DNA of 5,776 nt from Bacteroidia bacterium (GTDB taxonomy: Bacteria > Bacteroidota > Bacteroidia > Bacteroidales > UBA5342): assembly GCA_030433225.1 (NCBI GenBank), contig JAUIMD010000152.1, positions 1 through 5,776 on the forward strand. The letters run 5' to 3'. A program made the translations under genes and the position numbers. Positions 1 through 5,776 of this stretch are shown piece by piece; position 1 is the stretch's first letter; each line of letters begins with the position of its first letter. The notes under the pieces were generated by a model that was not told where the DNA came from, did not search any database, and saw only the letters and a program-made list of their open reading frames with translations.

Positions 1-153
1 TTGGGTATGTTCATCCGGGTGCTCGGCGTGTTTTTGCGCATCGGTTAGCCGCATCCAGTAATAGGGATCAACCCGGGTTTTACCGTGGTGTTTCAACTCC
101 TTATGCTGCACCGCCGCAACTGGTGCCTGTGCATTATTTTTCTCCTTCTTCAT
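1..153 (-). CDS. ptrB: Oligopeptidase B-like S9 serine peptidase, N-terminal fragment
   Basis: Only the first 51 codons are present; the gene continues leftwards out of the window. It was read from the reverse complement, starting at the ATG whose complement is at 151-153. After a charged, Ala/Pro-containing leader, residues 24-36 read GKTRVDPYYWMRL. This matches the start of the prolyl-oligopeptidase family (S9A), where an H-G-x-x-R-x-D-x-Y-x-W-L/M-R block opens the beta-propeller domain; the following T-D-A-Q-K and P-D-E segments fit oligopeptidase B better than prolyl oligopeptidase. Members of the family cleave short peptides after basic residues and are usually cytoplasmic or periplasmic. 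No signal peptide is visible from this start. The frame stays open further upstream (to at least base 222), but that stretch is Cys-rich and unlike the family, so the ATG is preferred. The catalytic Ser/Asp/His lie in the unseen C-terminal part, so the exact subfamily remains tentative. It is transcribed divergently from the GlmU-like gene. Confidence 0.8.
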   Translation of the reverse strand, partial: MKKEKNNAQAPVAAVQHKELKHHGKTRVDPYYWMRLTDAQKHAEHPDEHTQ

Positions 154-242
154 ACGTACAATTTTACATAACAAACCGCATTTTGCACAACATAGCGTAC
201 TACATTTTAATGCTTCCTCCAACAAGCACAACCTTTCGTACC

Positions 243-273
243 TTTTTAGCGAAGCAGCGTTTAGTTTTTTAGC
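243..273. repeat. Pair of TTTTTAGC direct repeats in the divergent spacer
   Basis: The octamer TTTTTAGC occurs at 243-250 and again at 266-273, with 15 bases between copies. The 23-base period is close to two helical turns, so both copies would lie on roughly the same face of the DNA. That would suit a dimeric regulator, but the repeat is AT-rich and short, so chance is a real alternative. Confidence 0.35.
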
Positions 274-315
274 ATTTATGCCTAAAAGTCATCCTCAATT
301 GACGCATAATAATAG

Positions 316-323
316 TAGATTTG
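316..323 (+). promoter_or_regulatory. Possible Bacteroidota -7 promoter element for the GlmU-like gene
   Basis: TAGATTTG matches the Bacteroidota -7 consensus TAnnTTTG and would give a leader of roughly 20-25 bases before the ATG at 354. The only nearby -33 candidate is TTG at 299-301, which leaves a gap of 14 bases, shorter than the usual spacing of about 17-23. The call is therefore weak. Confidence 0.3.
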
Positions 324-353
324 TAGTTACCACAACCCATAACAACACAAATT

Positions 354-1568
354 ATGAATACTTTATTTTTTGACGATGATATATGGCACCAGCTCAAACC
401 TTTAACATTTACCCGCCCCGCCTGCGAGTTGCGCGTTGGCATTGTGAGCATACGCGAAAAATGGGAGCATGAATTAAAAGTGAACGCATCTTTTTTTACC
501 AAAAGGTATCTATCCGGGAAATTTAAACCGCTGTGGAAGGATACAAATCTTTTAATTAACGGTGCCTTGTTGCCCAACCCCGAATTGGTAGAACAGGTAA
601 AGGAGCTAAGCCCCGGACAAATGATTATTGACAACGGACGGATATTGGCAGCCGTGCTTAGCGAAGCGGAATGGAACGATGCCCGCAACAAGGACCATGA
701 ACCATCTGCAAAAAAGTTTAACCCCCATGGCAAAGCAGTACTTATTGAACATCCGCATGACGTATTTACCTACAATGCCGCGGAAATTGAAAAAGACTTT
801 GTGTGGAAAACGGAGAACGGAAGCACCGTTTCATTGAGCAACACGGTAAGTGTTATTGGCGAATTGTACAACGATGATGGTACACCCCGCATTTTTCTGG
901 AGGAAGGTGCCTCGGTTGAGCATGCCATTATAAACGTAACCAAGGGGCCGGTTTATATTGGCAAAGATGCCACCATTATGGAAGGATCCATGCTGAGGGG
1001 GCCTTTTGCCATGTGCGAACATGCCCAGGTGAACATGGGAGCTAAGATTTACAGCGGAACCACGCTGGGTCCCTGGTGCAAAGCGGGTGGCGAGCTTAAC
1101 AACGTAGTAATGCAGGGCTACAGCAACAAAGGTCATGATGGCTTTTTAGGAAATGCCGTACTGGGAGAATGGTGCAACATTGGGGCGGACACCAACAACT
1201 CCAACCTTAAAAACAACTATACCGAAGTAAAAGTATGGTCGTATAAGGAGCGACGCTTTATTCCAACCGGGCTTCAGTTTTGTGGCCTGATTATGGGCGA
1301 TCACTCTAAAACAGGCATTAACACCATGTTTAACACCGGAACCGTAACCGGGGTATGTTGCAATATTTTTGGAGCCGGTTTTCCACGTACTTTTATTCCA
1401 TCCTTTGTAATGGGAGGTGCTCAAAATTATAAAACCAACATCCTGAAATGGGCCTTTGAAACGGCTGAATTGGTTATGGCCCGTAGAAATGTGGAGTTTA
1501 CGGATGACGATAAAGCCATCCTGCAACACATTTTTGAGGAATCGGCTGAATTCAGAAAATTTCAATAA
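354..1568 (+). CDS. GlmU-family sugar nucleotidyltransferase / left-handed beta-helix acetyltransferase
   Basis: The 404-residue product resembles the Bacteroidota 'alternate GlmU' family (known as TIGR03991), proposed to make UDP-GlcNAc from glucosamine-1-phosphate for peptidoglycan and surface glycans. The N-terminal part (about 1-150) opens with FFDDD and a T-R-P-x-x-E-L-R-V-G-I-x-S-I-R-E-K-W-E block at 20-38, a hallmark of the family; it lacks the L-x-A-G-x-G-T-R-M loop of classical GlmU. Residues about 180-355 form irregular hexapeptide repeats (VYIGKDATI, AQVNMGAKI, EWCNIGADT), indicating a left-handed beta-helix acyltransferase. The conserved block from GYSNKGHDGFLGN to the Asn-rich turn lies at 255-288. 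The length is normal for the family. The ATG at 354 directly precedes the conserved N-terminus; no Shine-Dalgarno is seen, as usual in this phylum. The assignment of both activities rests on family membership; an acetyltransferase or uridylyltransferase acting on another sugar is possible. Confidence 0.85.
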   Translation: MNTLFFDDDIWHQLKPLTFTRPACELRVGIVSIREKWEHELKVNASFFTKRYLSGKFKPLWKDTNLLINGALLPNPELVEQVKELSPGQMIIDNGRILAAVLSEAEWNDARNKDHEPSAKKFNPHGKAVLIEHPHDVFTYNAAEIEKDFVWKTENGSTVSLSNTVSVIGELYNDDGTPRIFLEEGASVEHAIINVTKGPVYIGKDATIMEGSMLRGPFAMCEHAQVNMGAKIYSGTTLGPWCKAGGELNNVVMQGYSNKGHDGFLGNAVLGEWCNIGADTNNSNLKNNYTEVKVWSYKERRFIPTGLQFCGLIMGDHSKTGINTMFNTGTVTGVCCNIFGAGFPRTFIPSFVMGGAQNYKTNILKWAFETAELVMARRNVEFTDDDKAILQHIFEESAEFRKFQ

Positions 1569-1588
1569 CACAAAAAAGTGTTCATTAC

Positions 1589-1639
1589 AGGCGTGCTGAA
1601 CAGCGTTAAAAACGATTTGCGCTGCATGGCACGCTTTTT
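1589..1639 (+). terminator. Long imperfect hairpin followed by T5, probable terminator of the GlmU-like gene
   Basis: The outer stem GCGTGC (1591-1596) pairs with GCACGC (1629-1634) and can extend outwards by an A-T and a G-U pair (1589-1590 with 1635-1636). After a small internal loop an inner stem CAGCG (1601-1605) pairs with CGCTG (1620-1624). TTTTT follows at 1635-1639. It starts about 20 bases after the upstream stop codon. The form fits an intrinsic terminator or attenuator, although the internal mismatch and short T-run leave its strength uncertain. Confidence 0.55.
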
Positions 1640-1652
1640 GCCTTTTCAGGGC

Positions 1653-1675
1653 GGGGATGGCTTTTCATCCCCTTT
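1653..1675 (+). terminator. Second hairpin (GGGGATG/CATCCCC) in the lon leader
   Basis: GGGGATG (1653-1659) and CATCCCC (1666-1672) form a perfect seven-base GC-rich stem with a six-base loop, followed by only TTTCT. It lies 14 bases after the T-run of the preceding hairpin and 37 bases before the preferred lon start. It may back up the first terminator, or stabilise or attenuate a lon transcript starting further upstream. The poor U-tract makes a stand-alone terminator less certain. Confidence 0.5.
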
Positions 1676-1676
1676 C

Positions 1677-1689
1677 TGTCAATATGACA
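1677..1689. promoter_or_regulatory. Perfect inverted repeat TGTCA-ATA-TGACA just upstream of lon
   Basis: Two five-base arms, TGTCA (1677-1681) and TGACA (1685-1689), flank ATA, ending 20 bases before the lon ATG at 1710. Its place between the hairpins and the start codon suits an operator or an unusual promoter element controlling lon, which is often stress-induced. No CIRCE element (the HrcA site) and no standard TAnnTTTG box is visible here. Function is inferred from position and symmetry only. Confidence 0.4.
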
Positions 1690-1709
1690 TAACATACGAA
1701 TACAACATT

Positions 1710-4169
1710 ATGGCTAAAATAGAATTTGAATTTGGTGTAAGTGCCTTCCAAAATATGATTGATGACGATACTTCCTTTATTCCGCTGGTAACCGAAGATG
1801 ATGACGAAAACATGAACGTGTCAGATTTGCCCGGCGAACTGCCAATACTTCCATTACGCAACATGGTTTTATTCCCCGGCGTGGTCATGCCCGTTTCTGT
1901 GGGACGCTCCAAATCGCTCAACCTCGTTCGCGAGGCCTTTAAAAACAAAGGGTATATTGGGGTGGTGGCTCAAAAACAAGGTAAAACTGACGACCCCGGG
2001 CTGGACGATCTTTACCGTGTGGGCACCGTAGCACAGGTGGTAAAAATTCTGGAAATGCCGGATGGCTCCACCACTATTGTATTGCAGGGACGCTCGCGGT
2101 TTTTATTGGTGGATATTCTTCGCATGGAACCCTACCACGTTGGAACGGTAACCCCAAAAACAGACATTAACAACCTGGAAAAGGGCAAAGAAACGGAGGC
2201 CACCATCAGTGCCCTGAAAGACATGGCTACCAAGGTGGTGTCCGGCGGAGGATCAAACAACGAGGCCGTATTTGCCATTCGTAACATCGACGGAGCCAAC
2301 TTTTTGGTCAATTTTATTTGCACCAACCTCAGCTTTAAAATAAAAGACAAACAATTACTGCTCGAAATAGATGAACTGCGTGAACGTACCTATAAACTTT
2401 TGGAGGTACTGGCGCGCGAATCGCAGCTACAGGAAATAAAAACAGACATTCAGAACCGTACCAAAACGGACATTGACCAGCAACAACGGGAGTATTTCCT
2501 GCACCAGCAAATGAAAACCATACAGGACGAACTGGGTGGGAACCCCCTGGAGGAGGAGCTGAAGGAGTTTAAAGAAAAGGCCAAAAAAATGAAATGGTCA
2601 AAGGAGGTAAAGCAGGTGTTTGAAAAAGAGCTATCCAAGCTGGAACGCATGAACCCTTCTGCGGCCGAGTATTCGGTACAATCCAACTACATTTCCACCT
2701 TGTTGGAGCTCCCGTGGAATGTGTACACAAAAGATAATTTTGACCTGAAAAGGGCAGAAAAAGTGCTGGACAATGACCACTTTGGCCTTGAAAAAGTAAA
2801 GGAACGCATCCTGGAATACCTTGCTGTGCTGAAGCTGAAAGGCGACATGAAATCGCCTATCATCTGCCTGGTTGGCCCTCCCGGGGTTGGAAAAACCTCG
2901 CTGGGGAAATCGATTGCCAGCGCCCTGGGCCGAAAATATGTTCGCATGTCGTTGGGTGGTTTGCACGATGAGGCCGAAATTCGTGGCCATCGAAAAACCT
3001 ACATTGGTGCCATGCCCGGCCGCATTATCCAAAACATAAAAAAGGCAGAATCTTCCAACCCGGTGTTTATTCTGGATGAAATTGATAAGGTGAGCTCTGA
3101 TTTTCGCGGCGACCCCTCCTCTGCCTTACTGGAGGTACTGGATCCCGAACAAAACAACGCTTTTCACGATAACTTTTTAGAAGTGGATTTTGATTTAAGC
3201 AAGGTTATGTTTGTGGCCACAGCCAATACGCTGGGTCGAATTTCTCAACCCTTGCTGGACCGCATGGAAGTTATTGATGTGAGCGGATACATTTTGGAAG
3301 AAAAGATCGAAATTGCCCGCAAACACCTTATACCAAAACAAATGGAGATGCATGGGCTTAAAAAAGAACATGTAACGCTTCAACGAAAAACCATCGAATA
3401 CCTCATTGAGCACTACACCCGCGAGTCGGGCGTACGTGGGCTCGACAAGCAGTTGGCAGCCCTGATGCGGCGCATTGCCAAAAAGGTAGCAATGGAGGAT
3501 TCCTACAATGACAAGGTAAGTACGGCCGATGTACTGGAGTATTTGGGCAAACATCGATTTTCGAAAGAAAAGTATGCCGGAAATGACTTTTCGGGGGTTG
3601 TTACCGGATTGGCATGGACATCGGTTGGCGGCGATATTTTGTATGTGGAATCGAGCCTGAGTAAAGGAAAGGGAGCACGGTTATCCTTAACAGGTAACCT
3701 GGGAGATGTAATGAAAGAATCTGCCATGCTGGCGCTTGAATACATTAAAACCCATGCACAGGAACTGGACATTAACGATAAATTGTTTGAGCATTACAAC
3801 GTGCACATCCATGTACCTGAGGGAGCCATACCTAAGGATGGCCCCAGTGCGGGAATAACCATGGTTACCTCGCTGGTTTCTGCCATTACACAACGTAAAG
3901 TTAAAAAGGGAATTGCCATGACCGGGGAAATTACCCTGCGTGGAAAGGTGTTGCCCGTAGGGGGGATCAAAGAAAAAATTCTGGCCGCAAAACGCGCCGG
4001 AATTAAGGAAATTATCATGTGCGCCGAAAACCAGAAAGACATAGAGGAAATAAAAGACATCTACATTAAAGGGCTTACCTTCCACTTTATAAACACCATT
4101 TCAGAAGTATTGGATATTGCACTGCTTAAACAAAAAGTGGCCAAACCTCAAACGTTTATTGTAGAATGA
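1710..4169 (+). CDS. lon: ATP-dependent Lon protease (endopeptidase La)
   Basis: This 819-residue cytoplasmic AAA+ serine protease degrades misfolded and selected regulatory proteins. An acidic leader (1-40) is followed by the LAN substrate-binding domain, starting at LPILPLRN (44) and ending near 206, and a helical coiled-coil linker (about 240-276). The AAA+ module has Walker A GPPGVGKT (389-396, Lys395), Walker B VFILDE (452-457), sensor-1 Asn506 in ATAN, an arginine-finger candidate Arg518 in LLDRME, and sensor-2 Arg576 in SGVRGL. The C-terminal protease domain (about 624-810) has the catalytic Ser713 in PKDGPSAG and Lys756, the second Lys of GGIKEK, spaced 43 residues apart as in E. coli Lon (679/722). 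All key residues are intact and the length is normal. The frame is open back to a GTG at 1578, but those 44 codons cover the hairpin region and do not resemble Lon, so the ATG at 1710 is chosen. Its stop overlaps the next start. Confidence 0.97.
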   Translation: MAKIEFEFGVSAFQNMIDDDTSFIPLVTEDDDENMNVSDLPGELPILPLRNMVLFPGVVMPVSVGRSKSLNLVREAFKNKGYIGVVAQKQGKTDDPGLDDLYRVGTVAQVVKILEMPDGSTTIVLQGRSRFLLVDILRMEPYHVGTVTPKTDINNLEKGKETEATISALKDMATKVVSGGGSNNEAVFAIRNIDGANFLVNFICTNLSFKIKDKQLLLEIDELRERTYKLLEVLARESQLQEIKTDIQNRTKTDIDQQQREYFLHQQMKTIQDELGGNPLEEELKEFKEKAKKMKWSKEVKQVFEKELSKLERMNPSAAEYSVQSNYISTLLELPWNVYTKDNFDLKRAEKVLDNDHFGLEKVKERILEYLAVLKLKGDMKSPIICLVGPPGVGKTSLGKSIASALGRKYVRMSLGGLHDEAEIRGHRKTYIGAMPGRIIQNIKKAESSNPVFILDEIDKVSSDFRGDPSSALLEVLDPEQNNAFHDNFLEVDFDLSKVMFVATANTLGRISQPLLDRMEVIDVSGYILEEKIEIARKHLIPKQMEMHGLKKEHVTLQRKTIEYLIEHYTRESGVRGLDKQLAALMRRIAKKVAMEDSYNDKVSTADVLEYLGKHRFSKEKYAGNDFSGVVTGLAWTSVGGDILYVESSLSKGKGARLSLTGNLGDVMKESAMLALEYIKTHAQELDINDKLFEHYNVHIHVPEGAIPKDGPSAGITMVTSLVSAITQRKVKKGIAMTGEITLRGKVLPVGGIKEKILAAKRAGIKEIIMCAENQKDIEEIKDIYIKGLTFHFINTISEVLDIALLKQKVAKPQTFIVE

Positions 4170-4591
4170 ACTGGGAAGCGCTAACCTTTCCCCACAAAGA
4201 TGCCGTACAGGTACGCTTTAATGACATTGACGGATTGGGGCACGTCAACAATGCGGTACAAAACGAATATTTCGATTTGGGCCGCATGAAGTACCTTGAG
4301 CATTTATTGGGGTCCCCCATTAACTGGAAAGACTTCGCCATGGTAATCGCTTCGGTACACACAGATTTTGCCGCGCCAATTTACCTTCACGAAAAAATTG
4401 AAGTGAGTACCAAAGTGTACAAACTGGGCGAAAAAAGCCTTAAAATGGCTCAAATCATCACCAATACATGTACAGGCGAAATTAAATCCACCTGCAAATC
4501 GGTGATGGTAGCCATTGATTTTACCAGTGGCAAATCCATGGAACTCAGTGAAAAAATACGCAATGCCGTTGAGAATTTCGAAAGAAATTAA
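4166..4591 (+). CDS. Acyl-CoA thioesterase, 4HBT/YbgC-like hot-dog fold
   Basis: The 141-residue product is a single hot-dog domain of the 4-hydroxybenzoyl-CoA thioesterase superfamily, which hydrolyses acyl-CoA or acyl-ACP to the free acid. The diagnostic block is VRFNDIDGLGHVNN (16-29): in YbgC/FadM-type enzymes the second Asp of the D-x-D-x-x-G-H-V-x-N pattern, here Asp22, is the catalytic acid/base. The central helix E-Y-F-D-L-G-R (34-40), the strand with I-A-S-V-H-T-D-F (61-68) and the later strands to about residue 120 complete the fold. Length is typical and there is no signal or membrane segment, so a cytoplasmic oligomer is expected. The start ATG overlaps the lon stop in ATGA, which strongly suggests translational coupling. 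The chain length or type of acyl substrate cannot be read from the sequence. Confidence 0.88.
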   Translation: MNWEALTFPHKDAVQVRFNDIDGLGHVNNAVQNEYFDLGRMKYLEHLLGSPINWKDFAMVIASVHTDFAAPIYLHEKIEVSTKVYKLGEKSLKMAQIITNTCTGEIKSTCKSVMVAIDFTSGKSMELSEKIRNAVENFERN

Positions 4592-4606
4592 TTGCTTTGT
4601 AGTGTC

Positions 4607-4622
4607 CCCGTAACAATGCGGG
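4607..4622 (+). other. Small hairpin in the thioesterase-MscS gap
   Basis: CCCGTA (4607-4612) can pair with TGCGGG (4617-4622), including one G-U pair, around an ACAA loop. The hairpin buries the upstream candidate ATG at 4616-4618, which favours the ATG at 4646 as the real mscS start. There is no T-run after it, so it is not a terminator; it could modulate mRNA stability or translation between the two genes, or be incidental. Confidence 0.35.
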
Positions 4623-4645
4623 AGGCGATTAAGCAAGGTATTTTT

Positions 4646-5488
4646 ATGGAGGCTATTCGTGATTTTCTGGAGCTGGAAATATTAAAAGTGGGCAAACATA
4701 CCATTCAGGTATTTCAGATTACGGCTTCTGTATTTATCCTGCTTTTTACCTACCTGCTGCTATGGTTGTTTAAAAAAGGACTCTACCGTAAAACCAACCG
4801 CGATGCCAGCGATTTTGGAAACACCTATGCTATTTTCCAAATTGTACGGTACATCATTTGGGTCATTGCCATTGTACTTATTTTCGAAATTCTGGGGGTA
4901 AAACTTACGGTATTGCTGGCGGGGTCGGCCGCCCTTTTGGTGGGAGTAGGCCTGGGGCTGCAGCAAACGTTTAACGACATTGTTTCGGGCTTTATTTTGC
5001 TATCCGAACGTACCATAAAGGTAGGCGACATTCTGCAAATTGATGGTGACATTGTAATTATTCAAAACATAGGCCTGCGAACCTCAAAAGGCCTTAACCG
5101 CGACGAGATTTCCATCATCATCCCCAACTCGCTCATTACAACCAACAAAGTAATTAACTGGAGCCACCAAACACGAAAAACCAGGTTTAGGATTAATGTG
5201 GGAGTGGCCTACGGGAGCGATGTAAATAAAGTGCTCAGGGTATTACAGGAAAGCGCCTTGCAGCACCCTGACATTTCGGATAAAAATTTTATTGAGGTGC
5301 GCTTTGCTGATTTTGGCAACTCATCCCTCGATTTTCAACTGCTTTTTTACAGCCAGAACATCTTTCGTATTGAAAAGGTAAAAAGTGACATCCGTAAAAT
5401 AATTAACCAAAAATTTACGGAGAACAACATCACCATTCCGTTCCCTCAAATGGATTTGCATGTAAAATCCAACGACACGCTAAAATAA
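4646..5488 (+). CDS. Small-conductance mechanosensitive ion channel, MscS family
   Basis: From the chosen ATG the product has 280 residues, similar to E. coli MscS, and should sit in the inner membrane as a heptamer that opens under membrane tension to release solutes. Hydrophobic segments lie at about 24-42, 64-83 and 87-120. The third carries the pore-lining signature A-G-S-A-A-L-L-V-G-V-G-L-G-L-Q-Q and continues into FNDIVSGFILL. The cytoplasmic beta domain follows (KVGDILQIDGD, IGLRTSKG, IIIPNS, about 124-162), and the C-terminal alpha/beta domain ends with IPFPQMDLHV. Earlier in-frame starts exist: a TTG immediately after the thioesterase stop and an ATG at 4616. The ATG at 4646 is preferred because it puts the usual short helix before the first membrane segment and has AAGG a few bases upstream. 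The 54-base gap suggests cotranscription with lon and the thioesterase. Which MscS subgroup it belongs to cannot be settled here. Confidence 0.92.
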   Translation: MEAIRDFLELEILKVGKHTIQVFQITASVFILLFTYLLLWLFKKGLYRKTNRDASDFGNTYAIFQIVRYIIWVIAIVLIFEILGVKLTVLLAGSAALLVGVGLGLQQTFNDIVSGFILLSERTIKVGDILQIDGDIVIIQNIGLRTSKGLNRDEISIIIPNSLITTNKVINWSHQTRKTRFRINVGVAYGSDVNKVLRVLQESALQHPDISDKNFIEVRFADFGNSSLDFQLLFYSQNIFRIEKVKSDIRKIINQKFTENNITIPFPQMDLHVKSNDTLK

Positions 5489-5528
5489 CACCACCACCTT
5501 TTACCGAACTATTTCCCAACATTTTAGC
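5479..5528. repeat. Eight-base inverted repeat around the mscS stop codon
   Basis: GCTAAAAT (5479-5486) and ATTTTAGC (5521-5528) are perfect reverse complements separated by 34 bases; the left arm includes the last codons and the first base of the stop. As RNA this would be a long-loop, AT-rich hairpin with no T-run, so it is a poor terminator. Its right arm lies just upstream of the following -7 element. It could be a protein site or chance. Confidence 0.35.
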
Positions 5529-5537
5529 TCAATTTAG

Positions 5538-5545
5538 TACCTTTG
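5538..5545 (+). promoter_or_regulatory. Bacteroidota-type -7 promoter element (TACCTTTG)
   Basis: TACCTTTG is an exact match to TAnnTTTG, the -7 box read by the phylum's primary sigma factor. The best -33 candidate is the imperfect TTTC at 5512-5515, 22 bases upstream. Transcription would start near 5552, leaving a leader of only about ten bases before the ATG at 5562. The box lies within an inverted repeat TACC-TTT-GGTA (5538-5548). It implies that the downstream gene is transcribed independently of mscS. Confidence 0.5.
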
Positions 5546-5561
5546 GTATTCAAGCTACTTC

Positions 5562-5776
5562 ATGCGACCAATTGTACTTTTATGGCTTCTGTTCGTCCCG
5601 TTTGTTTCTTCTGCCCAAACCCGGAAACAAGCGGTAGCCGTACGTACGCCATCCACCATTAAAGTGGATGGCATTTTGGACGAAAGCAGCTATTCAACCG
5701 CACCACCTGCACAGGATTTTATGCAGATTATTCCACGTAACGGTGCCCCTTCATTTCAACCCAGCGAAGTAAAATT
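5562..5776 (+). CDS. Secreted DUF5916-type protein with CBM9-like N-terminus, 5' fragment
   Basis: The first 71 codons are present and the gene runs off the right edge. Residues 1-18 form a clear type I signal peptide: an Arg near the N-terminus, a hydrophobic core (IVLLWLLFVPFV) and a predicted cut after SSA, before QT. From residue 32 the sequence TIKVDGILDESSY, followed by F-M-Q-I-I-P-R-N-G-A-P at 53-63, matches the start of the carbohydrate-binding-family-9-like domain that precedes the DUF5916 region in many Bacteroidota envelope proteins. Those proteins are usually 700-900 residues long, with a C-terminal part predicted to be membrane-associated and beta-rich; their function is not established. 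Export across the inner membrane is well supported, whereas the full domain layout is inferred because only the start is visible. A separate promoter is suggested just upstream. Confidence 0.75.
   Translation, partial: MRPIVLLWLLFVPFVSSAQTRKQAVAVRTPSTIKVDGILDESSYSTAPPAQDFMQIIPRNGAPSFQPSEVK

Larger units (their letters stand above)
154..353. other. Divergent intergenic spacer between the peptidase and the GlmU-like gene
   Basis: This 200-base AT-rich spacer separates two outward-pointing genes and must carry both promoters. I see no plausible short gene in it. Notable contents are a direct repeat TTTTTAGC (243-250 and 266-273, period 23), an AT-rich imperfect hairpin at 267-287 (TTTTAGCA against TGCCTAAAA with one bulged C), and a weak -7-like element on the plus strand at 316-323. 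No confident promoter could be recognised for the minus-strand gene. Confidence 0.7.

Noticed and set aside
154..222. Upstream extension of the oligopeptidase B-like frame as a signal or lipoprotein leader
   Set aside because: The frame is open, but it is Cys-rich without a proper hydrophobic core or lipobox, and there is no better ATG start; the ATG at 151-153 is preferred.
269..733. 154-codon minus-strand open frame overlapping the start of the GlmU-like gene
   Set aside because: It is mostly antisense to a well-supported gene, has low-complexity Ser-rich sequence and matches no family I recognise; treated as a shadow.
1569..1709. Riboswitch or small RNA gene in the lon leader
   Set aside because: The stems match no riboswitch class that I can recognise, and the simpler reading is terminator-type hairpins.
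3687..4085. 132-codon minus-strand open frame inside lon
   Set aside because: It lies antisense to the conserved Lon protease domain, whose coding constraint explains it. The other antisense frames in lon and in the GlmU-like gene (for example 831-1136 and 1146-1571) were rejected on the same grounds.
4592..4645. Extended N-terminus for the MscS channel from the TTG at 4592 or the ATG at 4616
   Set aside because: The added residues do not look like the family, the ATG at 4616 lies in a hairpin, and the ATG at 4646 gives the usual short helix before the first membrane segment.
1..5776. Mobile element, CRISPR array, tRNA/rRNA or defence system
   Set aside because: No transposase or integrase, no regularly spaced repeats and no RNA-gene signatures were seen; all genes are housekeeping or common envelope types.

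Overview
The window reads as ordinary core chromosome of a member of the Bacteroidota. The evidence is the alternate GlmU-like nucleotidyltransferase/acetyltransferase found mainly in that phylum, start codons without a convincing Shine-Dalgarno, a promoter-like TAnnTTTG element, and the start of a DUF5916/CBM9-like envelope protein typical of these bacteria. I cannot name class or genus.

Layout from left to right. The 5' end of an oligopeptidase B-like gene runs leftwards off the window (1-153, minus). A 200-base divergent spacer follows (154-353). A 404-codon GlmU-family gene then runs rightwards (354-1568). Next is a 141-base spacer (1569-1709) with two successive hairpins and a short perfect inverted repeat. 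Three genes on the same strand come next: Lon protease (1710-4169), a hot-dog acyl-CoA thioesterase (4166-4591, overlapping lon by four bases at ATGA) and a small MscS-type mechanosensitive channel (4646-5488, 54 bases downstream). After a 73-base spacer with a good Bacteroidota-type -7 element, a secreted DUF5916-type protein starts and runs off the right edge (5562-5776).

How the genes may work together. The GlmU-like enzyme should supply a UDP-sugar precursor for envelope glycans. The hairpins probably insulate it from lon, so that lon, the thioesterase and the channel form a separate transcription unit. Lon degrades damaged and regulatory proteins, the thioesterase hydrolyses acyl-CoA or acyl-ACP, and MscS releases solutes on hypo-osmotic shock. 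A stress or homeostasis theme is therefore plausible, but it is inferred from gene order only. The right-hand gene appears to have its own promoter.

I found no RNA genes, mobile elements, CRISPR arrays or evidence of a novel multi-gene system. The points worth a second look are the structured leader of lon and a few small inverted or direct repeats in the spacers.
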